Shown: in pieces, positions 1-12,179 of the stretch
Position numbering within the stretch: the first letter of the stretch is position 1
Layout of the letters: the number at the start of each line of letters is the position of its first letter
From: Sodiomyces alkalinus F11
Lineage: Eukaryota > Ascomycota > Sordariomycetes > Glomerellales > Plectosphaerellaceae
DNA length: 64,000 nt
Reading direction: 5' to 3'
Assembly: GCF_003711515.1 (NCBI RefSeq)
Contig: NW_021167084.1
Location: 2,087,932 to 2,151,931, forward strand
Translations under genes and position numbers: made by a program
Notes under the pieces: model-generated
Told to the model about the DNA's origin: nothing
What the model saw: only the letters and a program-made list of their open reading frames with translations
Databases searched by the model: none

Positions 1-22
1 AACATGAAGCTAACTTGGCCAG

Positions 23-1395
23 CCTTACCTTGCCGGCGTCTTCTCGGGCTCCCTGTTCCTCATATGGTGGAGCTGGATCTTCACCGTCTTTCCTCGGACT
101 ACATTCACCAACAGTGCGCCTCCTCAACCCCCCGTTTCTTTTCTTTATGCATGCGAGCATGAGCATGTCTTTCTAATGTAGACCGCAGCACCCAGCAACC
201 CACATTGGTGGTTAAACATCCTCTTCGTCGTCTGTGTAGGTCTCTGTACCTACTTCTATGCCATGTGCATGTTGCACGACCCCGGCTTCGTCCCCAAGAT
301 GAACGGCATCGCCGAGCAGAAGGCTGTCATCGATCAACTCCTCAAGGAGTGGAAGTTCGACGAAGCCAACTTCTGCATCGCCTGTATGATTCGCACCCCG
401 CTCCGCAGCAAGCACTGCAAACAGTGCCAACGCTGCGTTGCCAAAATCGACCAGTATGTTCCGTGTCCCCTATGATTTCCCCCCCTCCCCGAACAAAGCC
501 ATTGGGGATGATAGCTGACCCCTTGATAGCCACTGTCCCTGGGTGTACAACTGCGTGGCTGTCAACAATCACCGTCACTTCTTCCTCTACCTGATTAACC
601 TAAGCCTCGGAATTATTCTCTTCGACTGGTTGGTCTACTACTGTATGTCATCTCTTATGCTCGCCTACTTCTTTCTCTCCTGCCTTTCTCCTGTTTTGCC
701 GGCGACTCCCACTAAGACTCAAATTCCCCCCAGATCTTACCGAAGCTTCAGTGAGCGCGTCGGATACATGCAGCCTGCTGAGTGCGGATCTCTGCAAGAT
801 GCTCAACACGGACGCGTATACCGCGGCCCTCGCGCTCTGGGGCTCGCTCCAGCTCACTTGGGTCAGCATGCTCATGTTCGTCCAGTTCGTCCAGGTGGCG
901 CGTGCCATGACGACGTTCGAGAACATGTACGGCATCCGAGACTCGACGGCCACGGCGGCCTTTACGACGACCGGCATGCCTCTGGATCCCAACCGCGTCC
1001 TCGCGACAGCCGACGGCGGTGCGGTGCCGGCCGGTCACGGTCACGGTCACGGCCACAGGCATGGCCACCGCGGCGGCTTCCTCAAGCAGTGGTCGCGTCT
1101 CCTGGGCATCGAGCCGTTCCTCGAAACGATTCGGGGACGCGGCGCGGCGACGAGCGGGCTCAAGAACGGGCGCCGGCGCGGCAAGAACCCCTACTCGCGC
1201 GGCCTGGTCGGCAACTGCCGAGATTTCTGGTGCGATCCGGCCCCGATGTTTGGGAAGCGCGAGAACGGCAGTGCGGTGATTGGCGGCCAGCCTATCGATT
1301 ACACGGCCATATACGAGAGTCCTACGTTGATGGAGATTACCCGAGGACGGAGACGGGGTGGGTACGAGCAGGTGTCGGGCACCGACGAGGTGTAG
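23..1395 (+). CDS. akr1: Akr1-type DHHC palmitoyltransferase, 3' part (5' end outside window)
   Basis: Protein S-acyltransferase of Golgi/endosomal membranes; only the C-terminal part is in the window, so the N-terminal ankyrin repeats expected of Akr1 are not seen. I read exons 23-113, 189-453, 530-642 and 734-1395. The first base stretch is an intron end, with branch site gctaac at 9-14 and acceptor cag at 20-22. The order is a membrane segment ([17 protein letters not shown]), another ([19 protein letters not shown]), then the Cys-rich [21 protein letters not shown] block. The catalytic [11 protein letters not shown] is split by the 454-529 intron, and [10 protein letters not shown] and further membrane segments follow. 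The last exon adds a cytosolic tail with a His/Gly run near 1030-1075 and an Arg-rich stretch. The stop is TAG at 1393-1395. The DHHC-CRD is diagnostic of the enzyme; the Akr1 subfamily is inferred from the TM layout and tail. An alternative acceptor at 181 breaks the frame, so 188 was chosen. Confidence 0.88.
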
Positions 1396-4300
1396 ATCGC
1401 CCAAGAAGATGACTGGAGCTGTTGGATCGTACGGGTACTGAGGCCTCGTCGATGCGCGATTTTTGCGAGAGGAACAAAAACTGGGCCGTAGACTCATGAT
1501 AGAGAGTCGCTCGTCGGGGATAGGAAAATCAACACAACCGACGAGGCGCAGGGAGCGGTGTGACATGCGTCCATGATTCAAATTCGGATAATAATTACGG
1601 CCGTTGAGTACGTATCGCTTGAGGGCATGCCAAAACCAGGGGAGAGCAAAAGAAGACAAGGAGAAGACAAGCCTGTACGTATATATTAAACCATGGGCGG
1701 AGTGTAACAACGGACAAGACTCTGATGGAGTATCTTAATCCGTATCGTCATGATCGGATCCGAAAGAGGCTCCTGTACGTTCTAGGTGTAATGAATGCAA
1801 CTCGGCCGGGCGCACAGACTCTCTCTTTCTCTTTCTCTCTCTCTCCCTCCTTCAATTGCTCTGCTGCAAAAACGTATCATCTTGTTCAAAGACAAAGAGG
1901 CAAGCTTCGAGGTTGAAGGGGAGGTGGCCGTCGAAGAAGCGACCGTGACGCTGGGGATTCTCATTTCCAGGCTCCTGGAACCGAATCACGTTGCGACAAT
2001 GAACCAACGGGGACGGAACTTCAAACTCGGAAATTCGCACGCGCGTGCAGGCGTCAATTTTGCCATGCTTCTCGGCGTCCTTCGTGTGGCCAATCCTCCG
2101 CTGACCAAGTCAACAGAGTGTCAAAAAACCCCCATTTTTTTTTTCCTTCTCCTTTTTGTCAAGGAGCTCCTGGACCTATCCCAGGGGACTGGAACAAGAC
2201 TGTTTCCATCTCGAGTTATTTTTGGCATTCCGGTACGAGCCTAGTCAACAGGACGCCACACGTGACAATCTGCGAAGGAGAGACCCTTTAATAGACGATA
2301 TGGACAGACGAGAACGAAATGCCCCTGCAGGGGTTCCCCCAGGCACACGGTTTCTCGTTTCAGGCGGGAGAGAGAAAAGTGTCGAACCCATTGGTAAGTG
2401 CATGTGGGTTCCGAGTGGTCGGCTCTGTTGCTATCAATATACCCACGAGAGAATGATGGCGGAAAAGGACCCTGTTGGGGGATTTGTAGGTTGAAATGGT
2501 GTTAGTTCGGGTTGTTCACGAGGGTTTTCGATGCCGTGCGTGGACGGACTGGGCTTTGCGCAACGGAAAACTCAGTTCGTCGGGTAGACTGCAGACACAG
2601 ACTCGTTCTTAACAAGCGCTTTTGAAATCCAGTGCTTGTGTTCTCGTTCTAGCAATTGTCCGTCGGTTGGGGGGGGGGGGGGAGAAGAAAAAAAGAAAAA
2701 GAAAAAGAAACAGATCCTCGAAGGTGGGTGAGGGTCACGTTCTACCTCCATAGCCTGCGACACGGAGGCCTTTCGGTGACGCCGGCGGCAGCCTGAGGAG
2801 GGAGAAAATGGCCACATTACCTCAAATAATTTGGGCGCTAGAAGGAGAAGGGACAAGTCGAGAAGGGAAGATGACAGAAGGAGAGTAAGAGAAGGAGAGA
2901 AGGTTGCTGGCCGTTCTGTTTTCTCGAATTGCAGGGGTGAAAGACGCGGAATCCGTAGGATGTGTCCCATGTCCGTGATGTGTCCGTATTGGCGTGCGGA
3001 CACCGAGGTAATTACTCCTTGTTTCGTGAGGGGAGGTCGGTCTACAAGACGCCATTTGTTCATAAGAACCATGAGATGATCGTTAAAGGAAATGAAACGG
3101 CAAGACGAATGCTGGTGCCTGGTAAGTGAAGGAAAGAAGAAGGGGGGGGGGGGGAAGGCCGGAATCTGCGCTGCGTAGATGAAGTGATGCCGAAAATGAA
3201 GGCCATCTTCTAATTCTTCTAATTATTGCTTGCTCCCTGTCATGATATTTGTCACGGCGGAGAATTATGATGGCGGCAATGGACCAATGACGTGAAGATG
3301 AATGGGTACTGGCAAGTGGGGTACGGTAGGCAGACAAGAAAGACGCTCACTTCACAATAGTCCTTCGCGGTATTTTACTCGCAGCACGAGGACTTTGCTC
3401 CGATGGTTGCCTTGTAAAGGTCGCAGGGCCATGAGAGGAACTGAAAGTGGAAGAACCCGGGGGGGGGGGTGGCATCAGCGATCTCAAGGGCGTGTGTTCA
3501 AAGAGACGCGGGAGGTTCGAGATGATGTGCCTCGTGATGTACCGATAGCAGTGGACACAAAGTCCTACAAAAGAGGGAGAACCTCTTCGCTGCAGAGACA
3601 GTGTGGGGTGAATGACGATGTTCTGCCCAAAAACGGACACCGAGAGCAGGCAGCCCTCTCATGCGAGTTTCGTGGGCCAGCGAGAGGCCTCGGTCCCTTT
3701 GCAGATGGCGTTCAAGATGACGAACTGGCCGGCCGATGCGTGCAGGTGGATAGACACCTCGTAGATGCAAGACATGCTTGGAGGCAAAATGCTTAGCCCT
3801 CAACTAGGGCTGACAGTTTGTGTCCTGCCTTGCCCGGCCCGGCAAACTGACTTGCATGGCCGCAGACCAGATGCACGAATGCAGTGGAGAGATGGGGGGC
3901 ATTGATTTGAGAGGCCAATTCATACCTTAGTCGACCAGTGTCGAGAGGTTTGGCCTTGTGGGCACGTCTGCAGTTCAAGCGTCACTTGCAGCGAATTGTA
4001 CATGATGTGCAGCAGCACGGGGTCAAATCGGAGAATGGGATGCTGACTTGTCTGTTTGCTGCAACAGCTTGCTGGTTCTTGTGAGACTCGATAGTGTATA
4101 GAGGTATGGGACGTCTGTCACAAGATGGCCATCTTTACTAATCAAGAAAAAGACCGAAACGCCATGATTCACGTCGTACAAGTCGACTGTAAGGAGTGGC
4201 AGTGTGTTTCGGGACGCGCTGTGCAGCATCTGCATCGTGAGCCGCCAGGAGACAGGAGAGGCCACTTGAGAGACCGTTGGGAGGAGAATTTGGGACAACT

Positions 4301-5639
4301 TCTCGGGGAAATTCATATCCATTGAAGGTCAATAGCTAGGAACAGAGGCGATAGGACAGCCGCGTGAGGGGGTCCAATTGGGAAGGCCGGGCATGGCCGG
4401 TCGCTTAGACGCTTACCTAGAGAGCAATAGAAAGTCTGCAGTATGGGTGTTTGAGGTTTGCGGTTTCAAGACGGCTATTTTTGTGTCACAGTGTCGATGA
4501 TGATGCCGGAGGAGAGCGAAGGAGCACGGCGGCGGAGGAAATGGTGGACGGAGGATTAGACGTGAATTTCCTTTTTTTCTTTCCTTTTCTTTTCCCTCGT
4601 TGTTACGAACTACGAATGCGGTTGCCGGGAAACTCCGCTGAATCATTGTCCTAGGGGTGATGCCTGCAGTACCTACTATTAGGTCACTGCTAGGGCGCTG
4701 TATTAAGGACTCAGGGACAGTCCTCAGTAAGAAGGGCGCCGATGGGACGAGAGGTAATTACAGCGTAACCTACGAATAGCATTGGTGAGTGGAGAGCGGA
4801 TTGAACGCTGTGAGTGGATGAATCTGGGCTACCTCTGGAGATTGGTCTCCACTTTGAGGGCTGAGAAAAACGGATAGTGTATAAACCACAGATTTATTTC
4901 ATCTATTTCCACTCCCACTCCCCACGTTCCCATCCCACCCCCCGACAGACCCCTAAACAACACCGCCGCAACGGCCTCCGACAGGGCCAGGGAAGCCCGT
5001 TAAGACTGTCATCAGCCACGAGACCCCATAATTCGAGGGCGGAGCCGTTACGGCCACTCCCTTTTTACACTCTCCATTCTTGTCCCCTCAGACCCCCCCG
5101 GATGAGTCCTCACAACAATACCTACCCTCGATGTTGCAGCCTGCACATCCACAAGTCCTGCATTATGTATGTTTTATGTACTGGGCACTCCACACCCACA
5201 CGGCCCACTTCCCCGGGAGAGGCCTAGAAGCCATCACGAGAAATGGCAGTTAATTTCATGTATATATCTTGGCCTTCTCTTTTTTTCCCTCCTCTAATCC
5301 ACTCTCTCAGCCCTACTGTCACATCGCGTAGAACCACTACTGAACCCTTTCTTCCACTTCCACTTCCGCTTCCACGTCCGACTTCATCTAAGCTCGAGCT
5401 TACACCAGCTGACCAGCATACCGCTTCCCTTCTTGCATACAAATACCCCATCACTCCCACCTGGCTCTCCTGGATCGTCGCAAGTTCTCAACGCTTCATT
5501 CAGCACGCTTCCCATCCTCGTCGTCCCGCATTATTCGACGCTCTTAGTCTTTGACCCGCCGCTGCGACACCGTCCCGGCACCCAGAACCACAACCACCAG
5601 CGTACGACGCGCACTCTCACCACCTCTTCGACCGCCACA
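1396..5639. other. gene-free stretch between akr1 and the 5640 gene
   Basis: About 4.2 kb. Both strands show only short, overlapping frames with no recognisable domain, no good start context and no consistent codon bias. It contains a CT microsatellite near 1818-1850, G-runs at 2669-2682 and about 3141-3153, and a purine tract at 2683-2710. From about 4880 to 5639 it becomes pyrimidine-rich, which is usual for a filamentous-fungal promoter and 5' leader, and probably belongs to the 5640 gene. I see no tRNA and no transposon. Confidence 0.6.
2669..2710. repeat. G14 run followed by A/G tract
   Basis: An uninterrupted run of 14 G is followed by a purine tract of repeated gaaaaa-like units. It is simple sequence in gene-free DNA. 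Its length is likely to be unstable and may be misread in the assembly. Confidence 0.85.
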
Positions 5640-6839
5640 ATGTGCAAGGTCGACTATTACATTGACGTCTACCCAGACGGCACCGAGAAGAGGAGGAGCC
5701 GCGTGGAGCCTTGCTCTACGTCTCGCTCTTATACCTGCCAGGACGCCGAAACCTTCCACCACCCCAAGACCTACGTCGCCCTCCCCCCGAGCCCACGCCT
5801 CAGCCATAGCGGCTCACCCAGGCTAGACGCCCCCATCGTCTACCACTCCAACAGCGAGTCCGACCACTCGCGCCGCAGCGGTCGTCATCGGGACAGCACC
5901 CTCTACTTCTCCTCCTCACCACACCGCATCGAAGTGAGCCACTCCCGGTCCCCCGGCGGCTCCGGCTCGCGATACCTCCACCCCCACGACAGCCATGACC
6001 GCCACCACCGCCGCAGCCGGTACCGTCTCTCGACCACCGAACCCCAGCGACCCGGCGAACGCGTCGTCATCGTCGAGAACCCGCCCACGCCACGGACCCC
6101 TCCTCAGAACATCTCCATGCCCTACACCGCCCCTTCGTCTCCACTGAACGGATTTCTCTCCTCCACGCCCCCCGACGGCCGCCGCTCGTCCCGCCGTGGC
6201 CAGCCCGTCATCGTAGACGAAAGGCCACGCGTCCGCTTCAACGAAGTACCGGAAGAAGGGCTCTCCTCCCGCCGCCGCCGCGTCCCCGAACCTGTTATCA
6301 CGACTACCGAAGAACGCCCGAGGAGGCGGCGCGAGGCCACCACTACCGCCGCCGCCGCCGCCGCCGTCGCCAATAACACCACCACTGCATCCGAGAGGGA
6401 AAGGGCAGAGAGGATAGCCCGTCTCAACGACCGCATCAACGCCCGCCCCGCCGTGCCCATCCCCATCCCCATCCCCAGCGCGAACCCGACCCTGAGGCGG
6501 TCCACCACCGGCTTCGCCCCCGTGGTCGACGAGGGGGCGCACGAGCGCGAGCTGCGCGAGGCCCTTCGCCAGCTCGACCTCGGCGACCGCGTGCTCCGCC
6601 GCTCCGACACCGTGGCTGCCGGCCAGCCCTCCTCGTCATCGCAGCAGAGGCGCGACTCGCGCCGTGACCTGTACGACCGCTATGGGAGGCGGTACGTTGA
6701 CGAGGGGCAGGATGACGAAGAGGAGGCGCAGCGGCGCCGGCTCGCGGAGCGGATGATGCCGCGGCGGCGGGCTACTGTTGGGCCTGGCGCGAGGCGGAAT
6801 CGCGTCCTTTACGATGATGGCATGTACAGGTGGGAGTGA
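5640..6839 (+). CDS. conserved fungal basic, disordered protein of unknown function (399 aa)
   Basis: Single-exon frame starting at ATG 5640, in context CCACAATGTG, and ending at TGA 6837-6839. The longer upstream frame is leader DNA without a better start. The N terminus, MCKVDYYIDVYPDGTEKRR, resembles a recurrent start in uncharacterised Pezizomycotina proteins that begin MCK-(V/I)-DYY and mention a 'PDG' turn. That comparison is from memory of the family, not a search. The rest is low complexity. It has many Ser/Pro/Arg/His residues, RSRYR- and RRRR-type basic clusters, and an Ala run near residues 237-243. An acidic DEGQDDEEEAQRRRLAERMM segment near residues 351-370 is probably helical, and the end is NRVLYDDGMYRWE. 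No signal peptide, membrane segment or catalytic motif is visible. Numerous SP/RS dipeptides suggest a phosphoprotein, perhaps nuclear. Function unknown. Confidence 0.8.
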   Translation: MCKVDYYIDVYPDGTEKRRSRVEPCSTSRSYTCQDAETFHHPKTYVALPPSPRLSHSGSPRLDAPIVYHSNSESDHSRRSGRHRDSTLYFSSSPHRIEVSHSRSPGGSGSRYLHPHDSHDRHHRRSRYRLSTTEPQRPGERVVIVENPPTPRTPPQNISMPYTAPSSPLNGFLSSTPPDGRRSSRRGQPVIVDERPRVRFNEVPEEGLSSRRRRVPEPVITTTEERPRRRREATTTAAAAAAVANNTTTASERERAERIARLNDRINARPAVPIPIPIPSANPTLRRSTTGFAPVVDEGAHERELREALRQLDLGDRVLRRSDTVAAGQPSSSSQQRRDSRRDLYDRYGRRYVDEGQDDEEEAQRRRLAERMMPRRRATVGPGARRNRVLYDDGMYRWE

Positions 6840-7505
6840 TTTGCGCCCCCTGTCTCTACATATTGATTCATACGTTCCTGTACTCTATGAGAGGTTTCTT
6901 TTGTCTATTTGTCTGTCTGTTGATCAGGGATTGGAGCGTCTGTGGCCTTTTTTAGAACGCATGTTTATTGGTTCTGGCATTGTTTATGCTGCTAGCTGGG
7001 AAGCATCACTTTTCTGATCTCCCTCTGTATACCCCTCTTCTCTTTTTTTCTTCTTCTCTTTATCACTTCGCATCATCCACTAGAGGATCATTGTATCTTG
7101 CTTCCATTGACGAGCGTTCTGCAATTACAAGGCGGGGCCCATTGAAAACATGAAGGCATTTTGGGAAACGGGCATATCCGGGGTCCCGGCCGTCGGAGGC
7201 TCGAGAGAACAACACAACACAACACAAAATCCGTTGAGCTGAATAGAATTTTACTTTGTTGGCTCACTTTACTGTCCGAATTACCCTGATACGTGATGAG
7301 TGATCAGTGACGAAAATGTTCCAACTTGCGGCCTGTAATTGATGAGCGATATCTTCTCCCTAGAGTACCCGTAGTACATGCGGACCATGCAACAACACAA
7401 CACAAGCAATGACATTCTACAGGATTGGCTTGGGCATGTTTGGCTTGGATCCCAAGTAGATGTTGGATGTGGTTGCAGCCGTGGGGTGTGGACGGGTAGC
7501 AAAAT

Positions 7506-7541
7506 GCGTGTGTGTGTGTGTATGTGTGAGTGTGTGTGTGT
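7506..7541. repeat. (TG)n microsatellite
   Basis: About 18 TG units with a TA and a GA interruption. Simple sequence in gene-free DNA. Confidence 0.9.
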
Positions 7542-8374
7542 CCACCCCGTGACAGGTTCATAAAGGATGTATGTCTCGCTTCTCCCTCCATGAACCGATT
7601 ATCGTTTGTTTTGTTTATCTATACCTGTTAGTAGGGAACACTGCGATTTTGATTCTGGGATGGGCCTTGACAGTTCTGAGCTGTCCTAAAGTGATATGGC
7701 TGGCAAACACGAATGGCGGTTCCACTCCATCATCCGGCATTCAGTTCTGCCTCTCTTCATCGTCTTATCTGCCCTGTTTAACCCAGACTTAACCAATTCC
7801 GTAGACGAAAAAGAGGACGGCCAGGGCCAGTGGGGAGATCTTGAGATGCAATTAGAAACGCACGTGTGTCCGTCGAGTCATCGCCGTTGTATTCTCCCCA
7901 TGCGGGTAATCACAAAGTCCTGCTTGCCTTTCGAGGCCTCACCATATCCACCCATATCCATCTGCCTATTCTGTCAAGTCTGCGCCAATCTCGGTTGGCC
8001 GGCCTCATGCAGATGCACCCCCCCACGCGCAACACACCATGACGTCCCGGGGCTCTTGTCCCTCCATGTCGTTTCTTTGTCAACTCACCTTTCCCATGGG
8101 GAATTGGGCTGGCTGGCTGCTGCCTGTAGGAGGGGAGAGGAGGGGTTGCTGGTGATTTCTCATCGCTTTTCCTTCTCCGCGGCCTTTCGTCCTGATTGAA
8201 CATCGGGTTTGGTGTCGTGCTCCTGGTCGGTTGCTTCACAGGGACGACCAACACAAGGGAATCAAGGATATATCATATCAACACCAAAGCCGCAGATGGC
8301 GAGTATGGACGCTGCACAACCCACTGAGACGCAAAAGCAGGTCCCGTGGCCCTCCGCACTATTGTAAGATTGTA

Positions 8375-8405
8375 AGTCTAGGAGTCTAGGAGTCTAGGAG
8401 TCTAG
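8375..8405. repeat. 8-bp tandem repeat AGTCTAGG, 3.9 copies
   Basis: Exact copies occupy 8375-8382, 8383-8390 and 8391-8398, with a 7-base partial copy at 8399-8405. No function is apparent. Confidence 0.95.
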
Positions 8406-8661
8406 CCTGTCCCCGGACCGGCTCTGGGATGTTCTGCTTGGCCAAGACAAAGATAGGCTGCCATCCGAAAAACATGCGGGGTAAGTATGACTTTGTCGAG
8501 AGCCGGACTGACACGCTAGCATTGATGGAAGCAGAGGGCGGGTTGTCCAGAATAAATTACCGGGTCGATGCCGGGTGACGCATTTTGTCGACGAGCGGGA
8601 TGGGGGATGGATAAAGGTAGGGGAGGAATGGAATGCTTATTAAGGGGTTATTAGTTAAGGT

Positions 8662-8671
8662 AAGGTACCTT
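8662..8671. repeat. dispersed palindrome AAGGTACCTT
   Basis: Perfect 10-bp palindrome. Exact copies recur at 40235, 42276 and 42761, and 9-base versions at 8817 and 24852. All copies lie in gene-free DNA. Confidence 0.85.
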
Positions 8672-9540
8672 ATGTAAGGTCACATTGATGATGCGGGATT
8701 TCTTCCTGTGGCGGTGTGCGTGAGGGACCATTACATTGCATTAGCGCAAGGGGCTGAACAGTGGCTTAGTCAATGGGCAACGGCCTCCACTCTACCTACT
8801 TTAAGGATGTAAGGTGAGGTACCTTACATGAGTTCGAGTGGAAGATGAGCATATCTTACATATGGTGTTCTGTTTAGTATTAAACATTGCGCGTAATTGG
8901 TGAATAGGAATAATATGTGAGTGCTAGAGAGAAATACAGAATCCATCCTTTTCGCTTTACTATCCAAAAGTTCAATCTACTTACTCCCGTAAATCCATGA
9001 AATGGACCTAATTCAACATTTCCTATGATTGGCCTCGCGGTACTTGCCCCTTTCACCAGAGGTATCCCTATTTCCAGGGGACGATTTCAGGGCGGCTTGG
9101 GCGGCTTTCTCGGGGATACCTGCCTTACTTTGTGCCACTGACTCGCACCTCGTAGTACGTTGGACGGACTACGGAGTACTGTACCTGGAGCCAATGCCAT
9201 CGAAACTGATAGGACAGGCACCCCTTTGTTGATTTGATTTTCCTTTTCCTTTTCCTTTTTTATTTTATTTACTTATTTATATACCTTTTCATTTTCATTT
9301 CCCATTTCCCCCCTTGGACCTGGTGGGTACTAGGGCAAAGGCGGGCCCTTCCCTTCCCCAGATTTACACGTTTACACGTGTACACTACCTTGCGTAACGT
9401 ACCTTACCTTAGGGGATGGGGTTACTCAATGTACAACGTAGTGTAGCCCCTTTGTCAACAAAACCACAAAAAAACGACGTCAGTGGGGTTCAACTGTTTC
9501 ACCAAGGCCATATGCACATGGGACGGATTTTTCTCTCCAC

Positions 9541-9598
9541 TTTGAAAAAAAGAAAAGAAAGAAAAGGAAAAAAAGGAAAAAAAGGAAAAAAAAAACGA
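9541..9598. repeat. A-rich GGAAAAAA tract in the leader of the ThrE-like gene
   Basis: Purine tract of repeated gaaaag/ggaaaaaa units about 85 bases upstream of the ATG at 9682. Such tracts are common in fungal promoters and leaders. Confidence 0.75.
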
Positions 9599-9681
9599 GG
9601 GCCTTCCAATTCTCGACATCATAACTTCCAGTCCTCAACACTACAAACACTACTAAATGGAACGGTGCTGTATGGAGAGCC

Positions 9682-12179
9682 ATGGAATCACCCAACGAAC
9701 CGCCTCCTGACCTCAGAATCGGCCAAGGTGACACCAACACCACAGTCACTGGAGATAACCAGGCGAGGCCAGAACTGGGCAAAGATAGAGCCTCCGGATC
9801 GGACAGCGCCGGCGCTGGCACGAGGAAGGAGAAAGGCCGCGTCAGGTTTAACAGCAGAGCGGGCGTGGCCGGGGTTTCTGTGCAGGACCACGCAGCCCAC
9901 GCTGCCCACGCTTCTCATGTCGCCTCCAATGTCGACCCAACCAGCTCCCGAGCTCTACCAGATTTCCAAGACATCAGGATCAGGACTAGCGATGGAGATT
10001 TCGTGTCCAGCAATGACGCCATTCCTCTGCGCGACTTGCCAACCGCAAGGGGAAACGCCTGGCAGCGGATTCCACCCGACGACGGCGAACAACGCGGTTT
10101 GGCGAACCAAGAAGCCCATCGCCTCGTCCAAGACTATACTTCAGGAGCCACAGGCACACGCACTGCGGGCCATGCTACGACACATAACGGCAGCAATGGC
10201 GCAACCTCGTCGAACGCTCCGCGTCCCGAACTGAGCGAGGTCAACGATGGGAACTACGACGGGTTATACGAAGTCTCCCCTCCCAAGGAGTATCGCGGGA
10301 ACATCCTCTCGCAACTCCTCAAGCTCTATAAACCCGCCACCGCCGCTTCTGCCGAGCCGCTGCTGGGCCTGGGCCAGAGCACCAGCCGCAACTCCGGAAT
10401 TTCGTCTCCGGGCGATCAGACCCCGACCGCCCCAGGCTCCTCCCACGGCAATGGCGGCACCGGCACCGGCACCGGCGGTACAACCCCCATGCGCCGCAAG
10501 TGGTACGAGCAGAACCGGTCGCAGGACACCCTCTATAACCTCGTCGAAGCCTCCGCCCGGCTCGCCGTCCCCAACAACGAACCCTCGACGCCGCCGTCGT
10601 CCGAGCAAAAGGCCGACGGCAAGAAACGGCACCGGCCCCTACACAAACGGACCGCCAGCAGCTCCCGTTTCAGCGCCTTCCTGCAGGCCGAGGAGGAACA
10701 GCATCAACAACAAGAACAGCAACAACAACAACAACAACAACACCGCATCACCGTCCACATCGCCGAGACCATCTCCCGGCAGGACTACATCATCAAGCTC
10801 TGCCGGGCCCTGATGCTGTTCGGCGCCCCCACCCACCGTCTCGAGGAGTACCTCAGCACGACGGCGCAGATCCTCGAGATCGACGGCCAGTTCCTGTACC
10901 TGCCGGGCTGCATGATCATCTCGTTCGACGACAAGCCCACCCGCACCGCCGAGGTGAGCATCGTGCGCACCGCCCAGGGCATCGACCTCGGCCGCCTCCA
11001 GGACACGCACCAGATCTACAAGGAGGTCATCCACGACGTCATCGGCGCCGAGGAGGGCGCCGAGAAGCTGGACCTCCTGGTGGCCGCCCGGGTGAGGTAC
11101 CACCCCTGGCTCCGCGTGCTGGTGTTCGGCCTGACCAGCGCCGCCTGCGGGCCCTTCTCCTTCAGCGCCCGCCTCATCGACATCCCGCTCGCCTTTTGCT
11201 TCGGCTGCCTCGTCGGCGTGCTGCAGCTGATCGTCGCGCCCAAGTCGCTGCTCTACAGCAACGTCCTGGAAGTGAGCGCCACCGTCTTGGTGAGCTTCCT
11301 GGCCAGGGCCTTCGGGAGCATCAACGACGGGAAGCTGTTTTGTTTCTCGGCCATTGCCCAAAGTGGCATCGTCATGCTTTTGCCCGGGTATGCCGTTTGT
11401 AAGTGGCACTCTCAAGGGGGCACTCAGCCACCCTTGGTAGAAATCTGGACTGACGTGATCGTGGAAAAACGGTAGTATGCTCCGCCCTCGAACTCCAATC
11501 CCGCGCCATCGTCCCCGGCTCCATCCGCATCGTCTACGCCATCATCTACTCCCTCTTCCTCGGCTTCGGCATCACCGTGGGCGCCGCCCTCTACGGCGTC
11601 ATGGACAGCAACGCCACCTCGTCCACCACCTGCGAGGACCCCCTGCCGCCCTACTACCGCTTCGTCTTCGTCCCGCTCTTCGTCCTCTGCATCAGCATCC
11701 TGTACCAGGCCCGCTGGCGCCAGATGCCCGTCATGGTCGTCGTCGCCTTCGCCGGCTACGTCGTCAGCTTCTTCACCGGCCGCCGCTTCGTCGCCGCCCC
11801 GCAGGTCGCCCCCACCCTCGGCGCCCTGACTGTCGGCGTCCTGGCCAACCTCCACTCCAGGGTCCGCCACGGCGTCGCCGCCGCCACCCTCATCCCGGCC
11901 ATCTTCACCCAGGTCCCCGGAGGGTTGGCGTCGACGGGCGGTCTGCTGAGCGGGCTGAGCACCGCCAACCTGATTACCAACGCCACCCAGGCCGCCGCCA
12001 ATGGGACGACCGCCCCGTCGTCGCCGTTTGAAACGGGCAGCGAGAACCTCAACGCCGTTGTTTTCAACGTGGCTGCCTCGATGATTCAGATCGCCATCGG
12101 TATTGCCGTCGGTTTGTTCATGAGCGCCTTGATTATCTACCCGCTTGGTAAGAGGCGGAGCGGGCTGTTCAGTTTTTGA
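9682..12179 (+). CDS. ThrE-like / Prm10-family multi-pass membrane protein (806 aa)
   Basis: Fungal relative of bacterial ThrE threonine/serine exporters and of yeast pheromone-regulated membrane protein 10 (DUF1212 plus DUF3815 layout). Exons are 9682-11398 and 11476-12179. The intron has donor GTAAGT and acceptor GGTAG, and splitting a TTA Leu codon restores GYAV-L-CSALELQSRAIVPGS. Residues 1-340 are a Ser/Thr/Gly-rich, probably cytosolic domain with a Gln-rich run at about 340-353. The ThrE domain starts near residue 360 (YIIKLCRALMLFGAPTHRLE) and carries PGCMIISFDD. Several hydrophobic segments follow, then a second transporter-like half with about five more segments, ending PLGKRRSGLFSF. 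That ending is typical of the family as I remember it. The substrate is not known for fungal members; amino-acid or small-solute export is an inference from ThrE. The nearest in-frame ATG was used as start, so the disordered N terminus is less certain. Confidence 0.88.

Larger units (their letters stand above)
6840..9681. other. gene-free stretch with simple repeats and palindromic words
   Basis: About 2.8 kb with no supportable gene. It holds an AACAC repeat (7209-7228), a TG microsatellite (7506-7541), an 8-bp tandem repeat (8375-8405), and AAGGTACCTT at 8662-8671. A partial copy of that palindrome lies at 8817-8825 and TACGGAGTA at 9170-9178. From about 9234 it becomes a T/C-rich then A/G-rich tract that runs up to the start of the ThrE-like gene and is likely its promoter and leader. 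Confidence 0.6.

Noticed and set aside
748..1710. 320-codon minus-strand frame over the last akr1 exon
   Set aside because: Shadow of the GC-rich Akr1 exon; Arg/Ala-rich composition and no start context.
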